Origin: Butyrivibrio sp. XPD2006
GTDB lineage: Bacteria; Bacillota; Clostridia; Lachnospirales; Lachnospiraceae
Assembly (NCBI RefSeq): GCF_000420865.1
Contig: NZ_ATVT01000014.1
Location: 46,969-110,968 of the forward strand
Length of the DNA stretch: 64,000 nt
Direction of reading: 5' to 3'
Shown here: one piece after another, positions 9,059 to 18,132 of the stretch
Layout of the letters: each line of letters opens with the position of its first letter
Position numbering within the stretch: the stretch's first letter is position 1
Translations under genes and position numbers: made by a program
The notes under the pieces: generated by a model
What the model saw: only the letters and a program-made list of their open reading frames with translations
What the model was told of the DNA's origin: nothing
Database searches by the model: none

Positions 9059-9646
9059 TCATTCAAGGTCGTCCATTATTCTCTCTGCTGCTCTGCGCCT
9101 GGATATCCCCTCATTCATAGCTTCATTCCCTATGAATCTGTGGGCTTCATCCTCTGTCATATTTTTCTTTTCAATCAAAAGAACCTTCGCCCGGCTCACT
9201 ATTCTGACTTCCTCAAGCTTCTCTTTTGTCGAGGAAATCTCTTTTGAAAGCTTCTGTAATTTATTCTGTACAGATATAAGGAACCTGATGGATTTATTCA
9301 AAAGACCTCTCGGAAAAGGCTTCTGAATAGCCATGATTCCACTGTCTGTAACCCTGTCAAGCACATCTCCATATATGTCGGGTGTAGTGACTATGAGGAC
9401 GCTGATATTTGTGTCCTCCGCAATGTCCATAGCAAGATCGATTCCGCTGTCATCCGGAAGAGGCGTATTTATGATCACAATGTCATAGTACCTCTCCAGG
9501 ATATTGCGCCTGGCCGAGCTTGCGCTCCTGAGAAAGTCGATTGTCATAAAATCTCCTTCGGGGAGCGACCTCTTCACCACCGGATCGAATTGCTCAGACC
9601 CTGACACCACTAACATGGAGTGCTGAAAGTCATCCTTTCTTGGCAT
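9059..9646 (-). CDS. ANTAR-domain antiterminator with degenerate receiver (NitR-like)
   Basis: A 195 aa protein with a receiver-like domain (about 8-120), a coiled coil (about 125-150) and a C-terminal ANTAR RNA-binding domain (about 140-193, ending ISRRRAAERIMDDLE). ANTAR proteins bind paired hexaloop hairpins in nascent mRNA and prevent termination. The usual phosphoacceptor Asp is Asn60 (IINTPLP) and the acidic cluster of strand 1 is VVSGSE, so control by phosphorylation is unlikely. It is the last gene of the nitrogen operon, 13 bp after the glnA-like gene, and its probable target is the hairpin leader upstream of amt. Related clostridial regulators (NitR) sit next to glnA. Confidence 0.9.
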   Translation of the reverse strand: MPRKDDFQHSMLVVSGSEQFDPVVKRSLPEGDFMTIDFLRSASSARRNILERYYDIVIINTPLPDDSGIDLAMDIAEDTNISVLIVTTPDIYGDVLDRVTDSGIMAIQKPFPRGLLNKSIRFLISVQNKLQKLSKEISSTKEKLEEVRIVSRAKVLLIEKKNMTEDEAHRFIGNEAMNEGISRRRAAERIMDDLE

Positions 9647-9659
9647 AGCAATCCTCCAA

Positions 9660-10835
9660 TCAGTGGCCCATATATGCTCCTATGAGATCCTCAGGTACAA
9701 ACTCTTTTACAAAGCTGCTCTCACGGGCAAGCTCTTCTGCTTCCTTCTTGGACTTCGGTAAAAGAATGCCATCCTGATTTGTCTTTTCCGAAAGTACCAT
9801 TCGATTTTGGATACCGTGCAGTCCTGCCCTGATGAGCAGCGCATACACAAGATACGGGTTGCTCAGAGCATCGGGTGAGCGGAGTTCAACGTGTGTCCTG
9901 CCCTTGTAGGTTTCAACAAACATAAGCTCGGATTCTCCGGCATCTGACCAGTTAACTTTATCCGGTGCCATGTTAGTACCAAGTCTTGCATAGGACTCTG
10001 TACTGGGATTCATGAAAAGAGTGATCTCCCTTATCTTCTCCATGATTCCTGCCGCTGCGTAGCCCGCCACATCATTGCCGTCCTTGTCAACGGCGTAGAT
10101 ATTGATGTGATAGCCGTTTCCGGGTTTGCCCGGAAGCGGAACAGGTGAAAAATCCGAAACCAGACCGTATCTGTCGGCTATTGTACTTACAACCATCTTG
10201 AAGGTGGTCATCTGATCCGCAGCCTTTAAAGGTTTTCCGTAGTGGAAGTCAATCTCATTCTGTCCCGGGCCATGCTCATGATGGCTTCTCTCTGGTGTCA
10301 GTCCCATTTTCTCTATTGTCAGGCAAATCTCACGCCTTATATTCTCGCATCTGTCAGCAGGTGCAATATCCATATAACCCGCAGTATCATAAGGAATCTT
10401 GGTTGGATTTCCGGCTTCATCCTTGTTAAAGAGATAAAACTCCGTCTCGGAGCCGAACTTGAATTCAATTCCTTCTTTTTTTGCCTCTTCTACAGCCTTT
10501 TTCAGCACATTCCTAGTTGAAGAGAGTATTTCCTGTCCGTCGGCGCTATATACATCGCAAAACATACGGAGTACTCTTCCGCTGTCAGGTCTCCAGGGAA
10601 GTACTGCCAGCGTTGAAGGATCAGGCTTTAAGTAAAGCTTGGCATATGGGCTTCCCCTGAATCCCGCAATTTCCTTTGCACTTATGGGAGCACCGTCCTC
10701 AAACGCCTTTTTGAGCTCTCCCGGCATAACCGAGATGTTTTTTTGCACACCAAAAGCATCGCAAAATGCAAGTCTGATAAACTTGGCATCTTCCTCCTCA
10801 ACGTACTTAAGAACCGCTTCAACTGTGTACTGCAT
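9660..10835 (-). CDS. Glutamine synthetase type I-like protein, short form
   Basis: A 391 aa GlnA-family protein, about 50 residues shorter than typical GSI. Recognisable elements are an N-terminal beta-grasp (FIRLAFCDAFGVQKNISV), the metal-binding GSETEFYLF, EHGPGQNEIDF, the NGYHINI segment (usually GMHxH) and NPYLVYALLIRAGLHGI. The canonical NSYKR-type and adenylylation-tyrosine regions are not clearly present. It probably ligates ammonia or an amine to glutamate, but the altered motif leaves room for another amine substrate. It lies between dapL (9 bp) and the ANTAR gene. The operon also encodes the unrelated GSIII, so two GS-fold enzymes are co-transcribed. Confidence 0.85.
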   Translation of the reverse strand: MQYTVEAVLKYVEEEDAKFIRLAFCDAFGVQKNISVMPGELKKAFEDGAPISAKEIAGFRGSPYAKLYLKPDPSTLAVLPWRPDSGRVLRMFCDVYSADGQEILSSTRNVLKKAVEEAKKEGIEFKFGSETEFYLFNKDEAGNPTKIPYDTAGYMDIAPADRCENIRREICLTIEKMGLTPERSHHEHGPGQNEIDFHYGKPLKAADQMTTFKMVVSTIADRYGLVSDFSPVPLPGKPGNGYHINIYAVDKDGNDVAGYAAAGIMEKIREITLFMNPSTESYARLGTNMAPDKVNWSDAGESELMFVETYKGRTHVELRSPDALSNPYLVYALLIRAGLHGIQNRMVLSEKTNQDGILLPKSKKEAEELARESSFVKEFVPEDLIGAYMGH

Positions 10836-10844
10836 GAATCCTCC

Positions 10845-12059
10845 TTAAAGCTTCTTTATTCTCTCTATTGCCTCTAATGTATTTTCTCTGTTGCCAAAAG
10901 CTGTGAGCCTGAAATAATGCTCACCGTGAGGGCCAAAGCCCGATCCGGGAGTTCCGACTACATTTGCTTTGGTAAGGAGATGGTCAAAAAATTCCCAGCT
11001 GGTCATTCCGTCAGGCGTGTGAAGCCAGATATATGGTGCGTTTACGCCACCTGACACTTCATATCCGGCCCCTTTGAGGCCATCGTATATGTATCTTGCA
11101 TTTTCCATATAATATGCAATCTGAGCTTTGATCTGTTTTCTTCCTTCTTCTGAATATACAGCCTCTCCGGCCTTCTGTACAATATACGGCGCTCCGTTGT
11201 ACTTAGTTCCGTGCCTTCTGGCCCAGAGGCTCCATAAATTTACACCGCCTGCTTCAAGCTCTTTCGGAATAACTGTAAATCCAAGACGAAGGCCTGTGAA
11301 TCCTGCTGTCTTGGAAAAAGACCTGAACTCTATAGCACAGGTTTTAGCCCCCTCACACTCATAGATACTGTGGGGAACGTCTTCTTCGGAAATATATGCC
11401 TCATAAGCTGCATCATAGAGAATAACAGCCTTATTCTTGTTTGCATAGTCAACCCAGGCCTGAAGCTGCTCCTTCTTGATCACTGCTCCCGTTGGGTTAT
11501 TTGGGAAACACAGGTAAATAAGATCCGGTGTTTCTTTTGGGAATTCCGGGACAAAATCATTCTCAGCCGTGCATGGCATGTAGACAACATCCTTGTAGCT
11601 CTGTGCAATCTCATCGTAAATTCCGGTTCTGCCCGCCATGACATTGGAATCCACATAGACCGGATAAACCGGGTCACAGACGGCAACCTTATTATCAAGG
11701 CTGAAAATCTCCTGAATATTGGAACAATCACATTTTGCTCCGTCTGATACGAATATCTCATCCGGTGATATATCGCATCCTCTCTGCTTAAAATCCACCT
11801 CGGAAATTTTTTCACGAAGAAAGCTGTAACCAAGGTCTGGAGCGTATCCCTTAAAAGTCTCTGCGCTTCCCATCTCATCTACTGCGCTGTGAAGTGCATC
11901 TATTATTGCAGGTGCTATGGGCTGAGTAACATCTCCGATTCCAAGTCTGATGATCTTAGCCTCCGGGTTCTTCTCCTGGTACTCTCTTACCTTCTTGCCG
12001 ATGGTGGAAAAAAGGTAATTTCCGGGCAACTTTAAGTAATTTTCATTTGCTTTAACCAT
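10845..12059 (-). CDS. dapL: LL-diaminopimelate aminotransferase
   Basis: A 404 aa class I/II PLP aminotransferase that converts tetrahydrodipicolinate to LL-diaminopimelate with glutamate as amino donor, for lysine and peptidoglycan synthesis. The N-terminal [19 protein letters not shown] segment and [12 protein letters not shown] are typical of Dap[20 protein letters not shown] and the PLP-lysine motif [14 protein letters not shown] are present. Length matches the family. It lies 16 bp after gltD, so the main user of glutamate-derived amino groups is co-expressed with glutamate synthase. Confidence 0.93.
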   Translation of the reverse strand: MVKANENYLKLPGNYLFSTIGKKVREYQEKNPEAKIIRLGIGDVTQPIAPAIIDALHSAVDEMGSAETFKGYAPDLGYSFLREKISEVDFKQRGCDISPDEIFVSDGAKCDCSNIQEIFSLDNKVAVCDPVYPVYVDSNVMAGRTGIYDEIAQSYKDVVYMPCTAENDFVPEFPKETPDLIYLCFPNNPTGAVIKKEQLQAWVDYANKNKAVILYDAAYEAYISEEDVPHSIYECEGAKTCAIEFRSFSKTAGFTGLRLGFTVIPKELEAGGVNLWSLWARRHGTKYNGAPYIVQKAGEAVYSEEGRKQIKAQIAYYMENARYIYDGLKGAGYEVSGGVNAPYIWLHTPDGMTSWEFFDHLLTKANVVGTPGSGFGPHGEHYFRLTAFGNRENTLEAIERIKKL

Positions 12060-12075
12060 TAATATTTCTCTCCAA

Positions 12076-13566
12076 TCAAAGATTTGTATATCCCATGAGA
12101 TACTGATCTATCTCTTTTGCACACTCTCTGCCCTCGGAAATAGCCCATACCACCAATGACTGGCCTCTGTGCATATCTCCTGCGGAAAAGACCTTGCTCT
12201 CTCCGATACGATAACTCTCTTTTCCGGTAACTACCGTGCCTCGCTGGCTCAGTTCCAGTCCGAAATCGTCTGCCACATAGTTCTCACAGCCGATAAATCC
12301 CGCAGCAATAAGAAGAAGGTCGCATTTAAGAGTCTTTTCCGTGCCCTTCACCTCACACAGTTTGCCGTCTTTGAACTTAACCTTTACGGTCTCTACCTGC
12401 TTGATATGGCCTCTTTTATCCGTCTTAACGCCCTTTATTGTCGTCTCAAATACTCTTGGATCCTCACCGTAGAGGTAAATTGCTTCTTCATGGCCGTAAT
12501 CTGTCTTAAGGACCTTGGGCCACTCCGGCCAAGGATTGCTGTCAAGTCGCTCTACAGGCGGCTTAGGCATCATCTCAATCGCTGTAACGCTCTTTGCACC
12601 ATGCCTTATGACCGTACCTATGCAGTCATTGCCGGTATCGCCCCCACCTACAATAATAACATTCCTGCCCTCTGCATCAATATATCCTTTTTGCGTTTTA
12701 AGAGCTGCCACGGATCTGTCATCTGCCTTCAAAAGAGCCTTTGTATTCATTGTAAGGAAATCAACGGCGTTGTAAACACCTTTTATCTTCTGCGGATCGG
12801 CGACTGCAAGGGGTCTCGCTTTCTTTGCTCCGCAGCACAGTACCACTGCATCAAATTCGTCCAAAATCTCTTTCGAGTGCATGTCCTCACCGATATTCAC
12901 ACCGGTATGGAATACTACACCTTCCTGCTCCATAAGAGTTTTCCTTCTGAGGACTACACTCTTATCAAGCTTCATGTTAGGAATACCATACATTAAAAGT
13001 CCGCCGATCTCGTCTTCCCTCTCAAATACTTCTACGCTGTGGCCTCTGTGATTGAGCTCATCGGCAACAGCAAGTCCCGAAGGTCCGCTGCCCACAACAG
13101 CAACCTTCTTACCGCTTCTGATCTGAGGAATAACCGGTGTTATGTATCCCTTTTCAAAGGCATTCTCAATCAGATAGAGTTCATTGTCATGAACAGTTAC
13201 AGAATCTCCGTTCTGCCCACACATGCAGGCCTTTTCGCAAAGAGCCGGGCATACCCTTCCGGTAAATTCCGGAAAATTGCTGGTCTTATGAAGTCTTGCA
13301 AAAGCATGCTTGTCATGTCCTCTGTAAATCTCATCATTCCATTCGGGGATCAGGTTGTGAAGAGGACATCCCGTCACCATGCCACCAAGATTCATGGCAG
13401 ACTGGCAAAATGGAACTCCGCAGTTCATACATCTTGATGCCTGCTTGCGTCTCTCTTCCGAATCCAGCGGAATGTGGAACTCCTCAAAATTCTCTATTCT
13501 GTCTTTTGGCGGAACATCCCTGTTATTTGTCCTGTTATATTCAAGAAATCCTGTTTCTTTTCCCAT
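12076..13566 (-). CDS. gltD: Glutamate synthase (NADPH) small subunit
   Basis: A 496 aa flavoprotein that supplies electrons to GltB. The N-terminal cysteine clusters ([29 protein letters not shown]) ligate two 4Fe-4S centres. An FAD-binding [18 protein letters not shown] (about 160) and an NADPH-binding [13 protein letters not shown] (about 305) follow. The C-terminal [21 protein letters not shown] is typical of the family. It lies 31 bp after gltB in the operon. Confidence 0.95.
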   Translation of the reverse strand: MGKETGFLEYNRTNNRDVPPKDRIENFEEFHIPLDSEERRKQASRCMNCGVPFCQSAMNLGGMVTGCPLHNLIPEWNDEIYRGHDKHAFARLHKTSNFPEFTGRVCPALCEKACMCGQNGDSVTVHDNELYLIENAFEKGYITPVIPQIRSGKKVAVVGSGPSGLAVADELNHRGHSVEVFEREDEIGGLLMYGIPNMKLDKSVVLRRKTLMEQEGVVFHTGVNIGEDMHSKEILDEFDAVVLCCGAKKARPLAVADPQKIKGVYNAVDFLTMNTKALLKADDRSVAALKTQKGYIDAEGRNVIIVGGGDTGNDCIGTVIRHGAKSVTAIEMMPKPPVERLDSNPWPEWPKVLKTDYGHEEAIYLYGEDPRVFETTIKGVKTDKRGHIKQVETVKVKFKDGKLCEVKGTEKTLKCDLLLIAAGFIGCENYVADDFGLELSQRGTVVTGKESYRIGESKVFSAGDMHRGQSLVVWAISEGRECAKEIDQYLMGYTNL

Positions 13567-13597
13567 TTTAGTATCTCTCCATTCTTAATAACATGTG

Positions 13598-16500
13598 TTA
13601 TGCCAATTCTTTGAAAGCCTCTAATACGGCTGTGTCGTGGTCAATTCCCTGTTCCTCAAACTTACTGATTGCCGACAGCATCTTGTGATAGTCATTAGGT
13701 ACTATCTTCTTGAAATCAGGAATATATTTCTCAAAGTTTTCCAGGATCTCTTTTCCGAACTGTGAACCTGTTTCCTTTACATAGTCCTCAAGGATTCCCT
13801 GAAGCTCAGCGATGTCATACTTCTCGGTGAGTTCCGTAAGACTTGCCATATCCTTGTTCATTCGAAGATATAGAGTGTGCTCCCTGTCCAGAACATAGGC
13901 GATTCCGCCGCTCATACCCGCCGCGAAATTTTTGCCGGTCATTCCAAGAATGACTGCTCTGCCACCTGTCATATACTCAAGGCCATGATCTCCGCAGCCT
14001 TCTGATACGGCAAGCGCTCCGGAATTTCTTACGCAGAATCTCTCACCTGCAATTCCGCAGACATAGGCTTTTCCTGCTGTTGCGCCATAGAGGGCAACAT
14101 TACCTATAATGATATTCTCGTGAGCTTTGTAAGTAGCCTCCTTGGGCGGTGCTACGATCACCTTGCCTCCCGATAATCCCTTACCAAATCCATCATTTGC
14201 ATCACCGGACAAACGGAGAGTTACACCCTTCGGAAGAAATGCTCCAAATGACTGTCCGCCGCCACCTGTTGCCTCAACCACGATGGAATCGTCCGGAAGT
14301 GTATCCGTAAAGTCATTAGTAACCCTACTGCCAAGAAGTGTTCCAAAGCTTCTGTCCGTGCTGGACACATCAACTTTTACACACATCTTTGAAGCAGGTT
14401 TTTTCTTAAACTTCTCATAGGCCGGTAAAAGAGCTTTATGATCCAGTGTCTTTTCCAGTTCAAAATCATATGCATCCTTTGGATCAAAGTGATTCTTGTT
14501 GTTTTTTGCAAAGCTTGTGTCCAGGATCCTTGAAAGATCTGCAGCATCCTTGCAACGGGCATTTGGAATGGTCCTCATCTTGAGACAGTCGGTTCTTCCC
14601 ACCATCTCTTCAACAGTCCTGAAACCAAGCTCACTCATGATCTCACGGAGCTGTCTTGCCACAAAGAGCATGAAATTCATGACATGCTCGGGCTTACCTT
14701 TAAATCTCTTTCTGAGCTCCTCGTTTTGAGTTGCGATTCCCACAGGACAAGTGTCTTTTGAACATACACGCATCATCATGCAGCCCATGCATACAAGTGG
14801 CGCTGTGGCAAATCCGAATTCCTCGGCTCCCAGAAGCGCCGCGATCGCAACATCGCGACCTGTCATAAGCTTTCCGTCGGTCTCAAGGACTACACGGCTC
14901 CTTAGACCGTTCTGCAAAAGTGACTGATGTGCCTCACTTACTCCAAGCTCCCAGGGAAGTCCTGCATGATGAACCGAAGATGAAGGCGCTGCACCTGTTC
15001 CTCCGTCATATCCGGAGATCAGGATTACCTGAGCTCCTGCCTTGGCTACACCTGAAGCAATGGTACCGACTCCCGCCTCAGAAACGAGCTTTACAGATAT
15101 CCTTGCCCTGTCATTGGCGTTCTTCAGGTCATAGATGAGCTGTGCCAGATCTTCTATAGAGTAGATATCATGGTGCGGAGGTGGTGATATAAGTGCTACA
15201 CCGGGGGTTGAAAAACGTGTGCTTGCAACCCACGGATAAACCTTTTTACCCGGAAGATGTCCGCCTTCGCCCGGCTTTGCGCCCTGTGCCATCTTGATCT
15301 GTATCTCTTTTGCACTCTGAAGATATCTGCTGGTGACACCGAATCTGCCCGAAGCAACCTGCTTAACTGCGCTGTTACGTTCTGTTCCGAATCTTGCAAT
15401 ATCCTCTCCGCCTTCACCTGTGTTACTCTTTCCGCCAAGCCTGTTCATAGCAGTAGCCAGAGTCTCATGAGCTTCCTTGGAAAGTGATCCGTAGGACATT
15501 GCTCCCGTCTGGAAGCGCTTTACGATCTCCTCTACAGGCTCTACTTCGCTTAAAGGCACCTTTTCACCGGCTGGTACAAAGGATAAAAGAGCTCTCAGGG
15601 TATGTGGTCTGTCATCGTCATCAACAAGCTCCGTATACTCCTTAAATCTCTCGTAATCCCCTTCTCTTACAGCTCTCTGAAGAGTAACAATTGTTTTTGG
15701 ATTGTACATGTGGTCTTCCATCTCTTTTCCACTGCGAAGACCGTGGAAACCGAAGGAATCAAGGCTTGAGTCAGTAGAAAGACCAAGCGGATCAAAAGCC
15801 TTATTGTGGCGAAGCTCAACGTCCTCTCCGATCTCATTTATGCCGATGCCGCCAACTCTGCTGGTGGTTCCTGTGAAATACTTGTCCACAAACTCTTTGG
15901 ACAGTCCGATAGCCTCAAAGATCTTAGCAGACTGATAAGACTGGAGGGTTGAGATACCCATCTTGGCTGCGATCTTAACAACTCCTCCGAGAAGAGCCTT
16001 GTTATAATCAGCAATTGCTGTGTGATAGTCTTTATCAAGAATTCCGATATCTATAAGCTCAGCGATACACTCGTGCGCAAGATACGGCTGGATCGCACGT
16101 GCGCCAAAGCCAAGAAGTGTAGCAATCTGATGTACATCCCTTGGCTCTCCCGACTCAAGGATAAGAGATACTGCCGTGCGCTGCTTGGTCCTTACCAGGT
16201 GCTGTTCAACACTGGATACAGCCAGAAGCGAAGGGATAGGCATGTGGTTTTCGTCAACTCCTCTGTCTGAGAGGACGATTATGTTCACTCCCTCTGCAGT
16301 AGCTCTGTCCACTGAGATATTCAGCTGGTCCAGAGCTCTCTCCATAGGTGTGTTCTTGTAATAAAGGAGGGATATCTTCTTTACATGAAAACCGGGCTGA
16401 TCCAGAGCTTCAATCTTCATGAGATCAACGCCTGTAAGAATAGGATTATTGACCTCAAGAACACGGCAGTTATCACTCTTTTCTCCAAGAAGATTTCCGT

Positions 16501-18097
16501 CGGATCCGATATACACTGTGGTATCGGTAACTACCTTCTCACGCAGAGAATCGATGGGCGGATTAGTAACCTGGGCAAAGAGCTGCTTGAAATAGCAAAA
16601 CAGCATCTGGTGATGTTTTGAAAGCATAGCAAGAGGGACGTCCGTACCCATGGAAACCGTGGGCTCTATGCCGTTTGTTGCCATCGGCATGATCTGCTGT
16701 TTGACGTCCTCGTAGGAATACCCGAATACCTTATAGAGCTTGTCTCTCATCTCCTGGGTATGGGTAGGAATCTTTTTATTTGGAACCGACAGTTTGTTGA
16801 GATGCAAAAGATATCTGTCAAGCCACTCGCCGTAAGGCTTTGCCAGTGAATATCTGTCCTTGCACTCCTTGTCGGAGATTATGCGTCCTTCTTTTGTGTT
16901 TACCAGGAGCATATGTCCCGGTGAAAGTCTTGATTTCTCAAGGATGTTCTCCTCAGGAATATCCAAAACGCCAACTTCAGATGAAAGAATGAGTCTTCCA
17001 TCCTTAGTAACATAGTACCTTGATGGTCTTAAGCCATTGCGGTCCAAAGTTGCTCCAAAGAGCTCACCGTCTGTGAAAAGAACTGCAGCCGGTCCGTCCC
17101 ATGGCTCCATCATTGTTGCATAGTAGTGGTAAAAGTCTTTTCTGTCCTGAGACATGAAGTCATTGTGCTTCCAAGGCTCAGGTATTGTGATCATCATAGC
17201 CAAAGGCAGATCCATGCCGTTCATGTACAGAAATTCCAGGGTATTATCCAGCATGGCTGAGTCTGAGCCCGATGATGCAATAACAGGATATACTTTGGAG
17301 AGTTCCTCCCCGAATACCTCTGAAGACATGGTCTCCTCACGGGCAAGCATCCTGTCACTGTTACCCTTTATGGTGTTGATCTCACCGTTGTGGGCAATCA
17401 TGCGATAAGGATGCGCCCTTTGCCAGGAGGGTGTTGTATTTGTTGAAAATCTGCTGTGAACAAGGGCGATTGCGCTCTGATAATCCGGTGATAACAGGTC
17501 CTCATAGAAATTGCGGAGCTGTCCCACCAGAAACATTCCCTTGTAGACAATGGTTCTGGATGAAAATGAGCAAATATAAGTATCCTCAGAAGATTTCTCA
17601 TACTCTCTCCTGAGGCAGTACAGCTTTCTGTCAAATTCTATTCCTTTTTTCACATCTGAAGGCCTTGCTATAAAGCATTGACTGATATGTGGCATACAAT
17701 TCCTTGCAACCTCACCAAGGATTTCGGGATGTGTTTCCACATCCCTCCATCCGATTACCTTAAGGCCTTCTTTATCTGCGATGACTTCAAGCATGCGCTT
17801 TGCGAACATGCGCTTCATGGAATCCTGCGGCAGGAAAAACATTCCTATGCCGTAATCCCCTGCGCCGCCAATCTTAAACCCAAGCTTTTTAGCCTCTCCG
17901 GAAAAGAACTTATGGGATATCTGTACAAGGATTCCCACGCCGTCCCCGACTTTTCCGCTGGCGTCTTTTCCTGCTCGGTGCTCAAGCTTTTCAACTATGG
18001 ATAGGGCATCGTCAAGCACCTTATTATCGGGCTTTCCGTCTATATTTATAACTGCTCCTATTCCGCATGCATCATGTTCGTTCATCCAGTTTTCCAT
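13598..18097 (-). CDS. gltB: Glutamate synthase large subunit
   Basis: A 1499 aa ferredoxin/NADPH-type GOGAT alpha subunit. An N-terminal class II glutaminase domain begins with Cys11 in HDACGIGAV, normally exposed by propeptide removal. A central linker and an FMN-binding synthase domain (KPGEGGHLPGKKV, SVKLVSEAGVGT, ISGYDGGTGAAPSSS) follow. The 3Fe-4S cysteines lie in CSKDTCPVGIATQ, and the C-terminal GXGXG beta-helix is present. It converts glutamine and 2-oxoglutarate to two glutamates. It follows glnN by 35 bp. Confidence 0.96.
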   Translation of the reverse strand: MENWMNEHDACGIGAVINIDGKPDNKVLDDALSIVEKLEHRAGKDASGKVGDGVGILVQISHKFFSGEAKKLGFKIGGAGDYGIGMFFLPQDSMKRMFAKRMLEVIADKEGLKVIGWRDVETHPEILGEVARNCMPHISQCFIARPSDVKKGIEFDRKLYCLRREYEKSSEDTYICSFSSRTIVYKGMFLVGQLRNFYEDLLSPDYQSAIALVHSRFSTNTTPSWQRAHPYRMIAHNGEINTIKGNSDRMLAREETMSSEVFGEELSKVYPVIASSGSDSAMLDNTLEFLYMNGMDLPLAMMITIPEPWKHNDFMSQDRKDFYHYYATMMEPWDGPAAVLFTDGELFGATLDRNGLRPSRYYVTKDGRLILSSEVGVLDIPEENILEKSRLSPGHMLLVNTKEGRIISDKECKDRYSLAKPYGEWLDRYLLHLNKLSVPNKKIPTHTQEMRDKLYKVFGYSYEDVKQQIMPMATNGIEPTVSMGTDVPLAMLSKHHQMLFCYFKQLFAQVTNPPIDSLREKVVTDTTVYIGSDGNLLGEKSDNCRVLEVNNPILTGVDLMKIEALDQPGFHVKKISLLYYKNTPMERALDQLNISVDRATAEGVNIIVLSDRGVDENHMPIPSLLAVSSVEQHLVRTKQRTAVSLILESGEPRDVHQIATLLGFGARAIQPYLAHECIAELIDIGILDKDYHTAIADYNKALLGGVVKIAAKMGISTLQSYQSAKIFEAIGLSKEFVDKYFTGTTSRVGGIGINEIGEDVELRHNKAFDPLGLSTDSSLDSFGFHGLRSGKEMEDHMYNPKTIVTLQRAVREGDYERFKEYTELVDDDDRPHTLRALLSFVPAGEKVPLSEVEPVEEIVKRFQTGAMSYGSLSKEAHETLATAMNRLGGKSNTGEGGEDIARFGTERNSAVKQVASGRFGVTSRYLQSAKEIQIKMAQGAKPGEGGHLPGKKVYPWVASTRFSTPGVALISPPPHHDIYSIEDLAQLIYDLKNANDRARISVKLVSEAGVGTIASGVAKAGAQVILISGYDGGTGAAPSSSVHHAGLPWELGVSEAHQSLLQNGLRSRVVLETDGKLMTGRDVAIAALLGAEEFGFATAPLVCMGCMMMRVCSKDTCPVGIATQNEELRKRFKGKPEHVMNFMLFVARQLREIMSELGFRTVEEMVGRTDCLKMRTIPNARCKDAADLSRILDTSFAKNNKNHFDPKDAYDFELEKTLDHKALLPAYEKFKKKPASKMCVKVDVSSTDRSFGTLLGSRVTNDFTDTLPDDSIVVEATGGGGQSFGAFLPKGVTLRLSGDANDGFGKGLSGGKVIVAPPKEATYKAHENIIIGNVALYGATAGKAYVCGIAGERFCVRNSGALAVSEGCGDHGLEYMTGGRAVILGMTGKNFAAGMSGGIAYVLDREHTLYLRMNKDMASLTELTEKYDIAELQGILEDYVKETGSQFGKEILENFEKYIPDFKKIVPNDYHKMLSAISKFEEQGIDHDTAVLEAFKELA

Positions 18098-18132
18098 TGC
18101 TTTTTTACCTCTATCGTAATCTATTATGTCTT

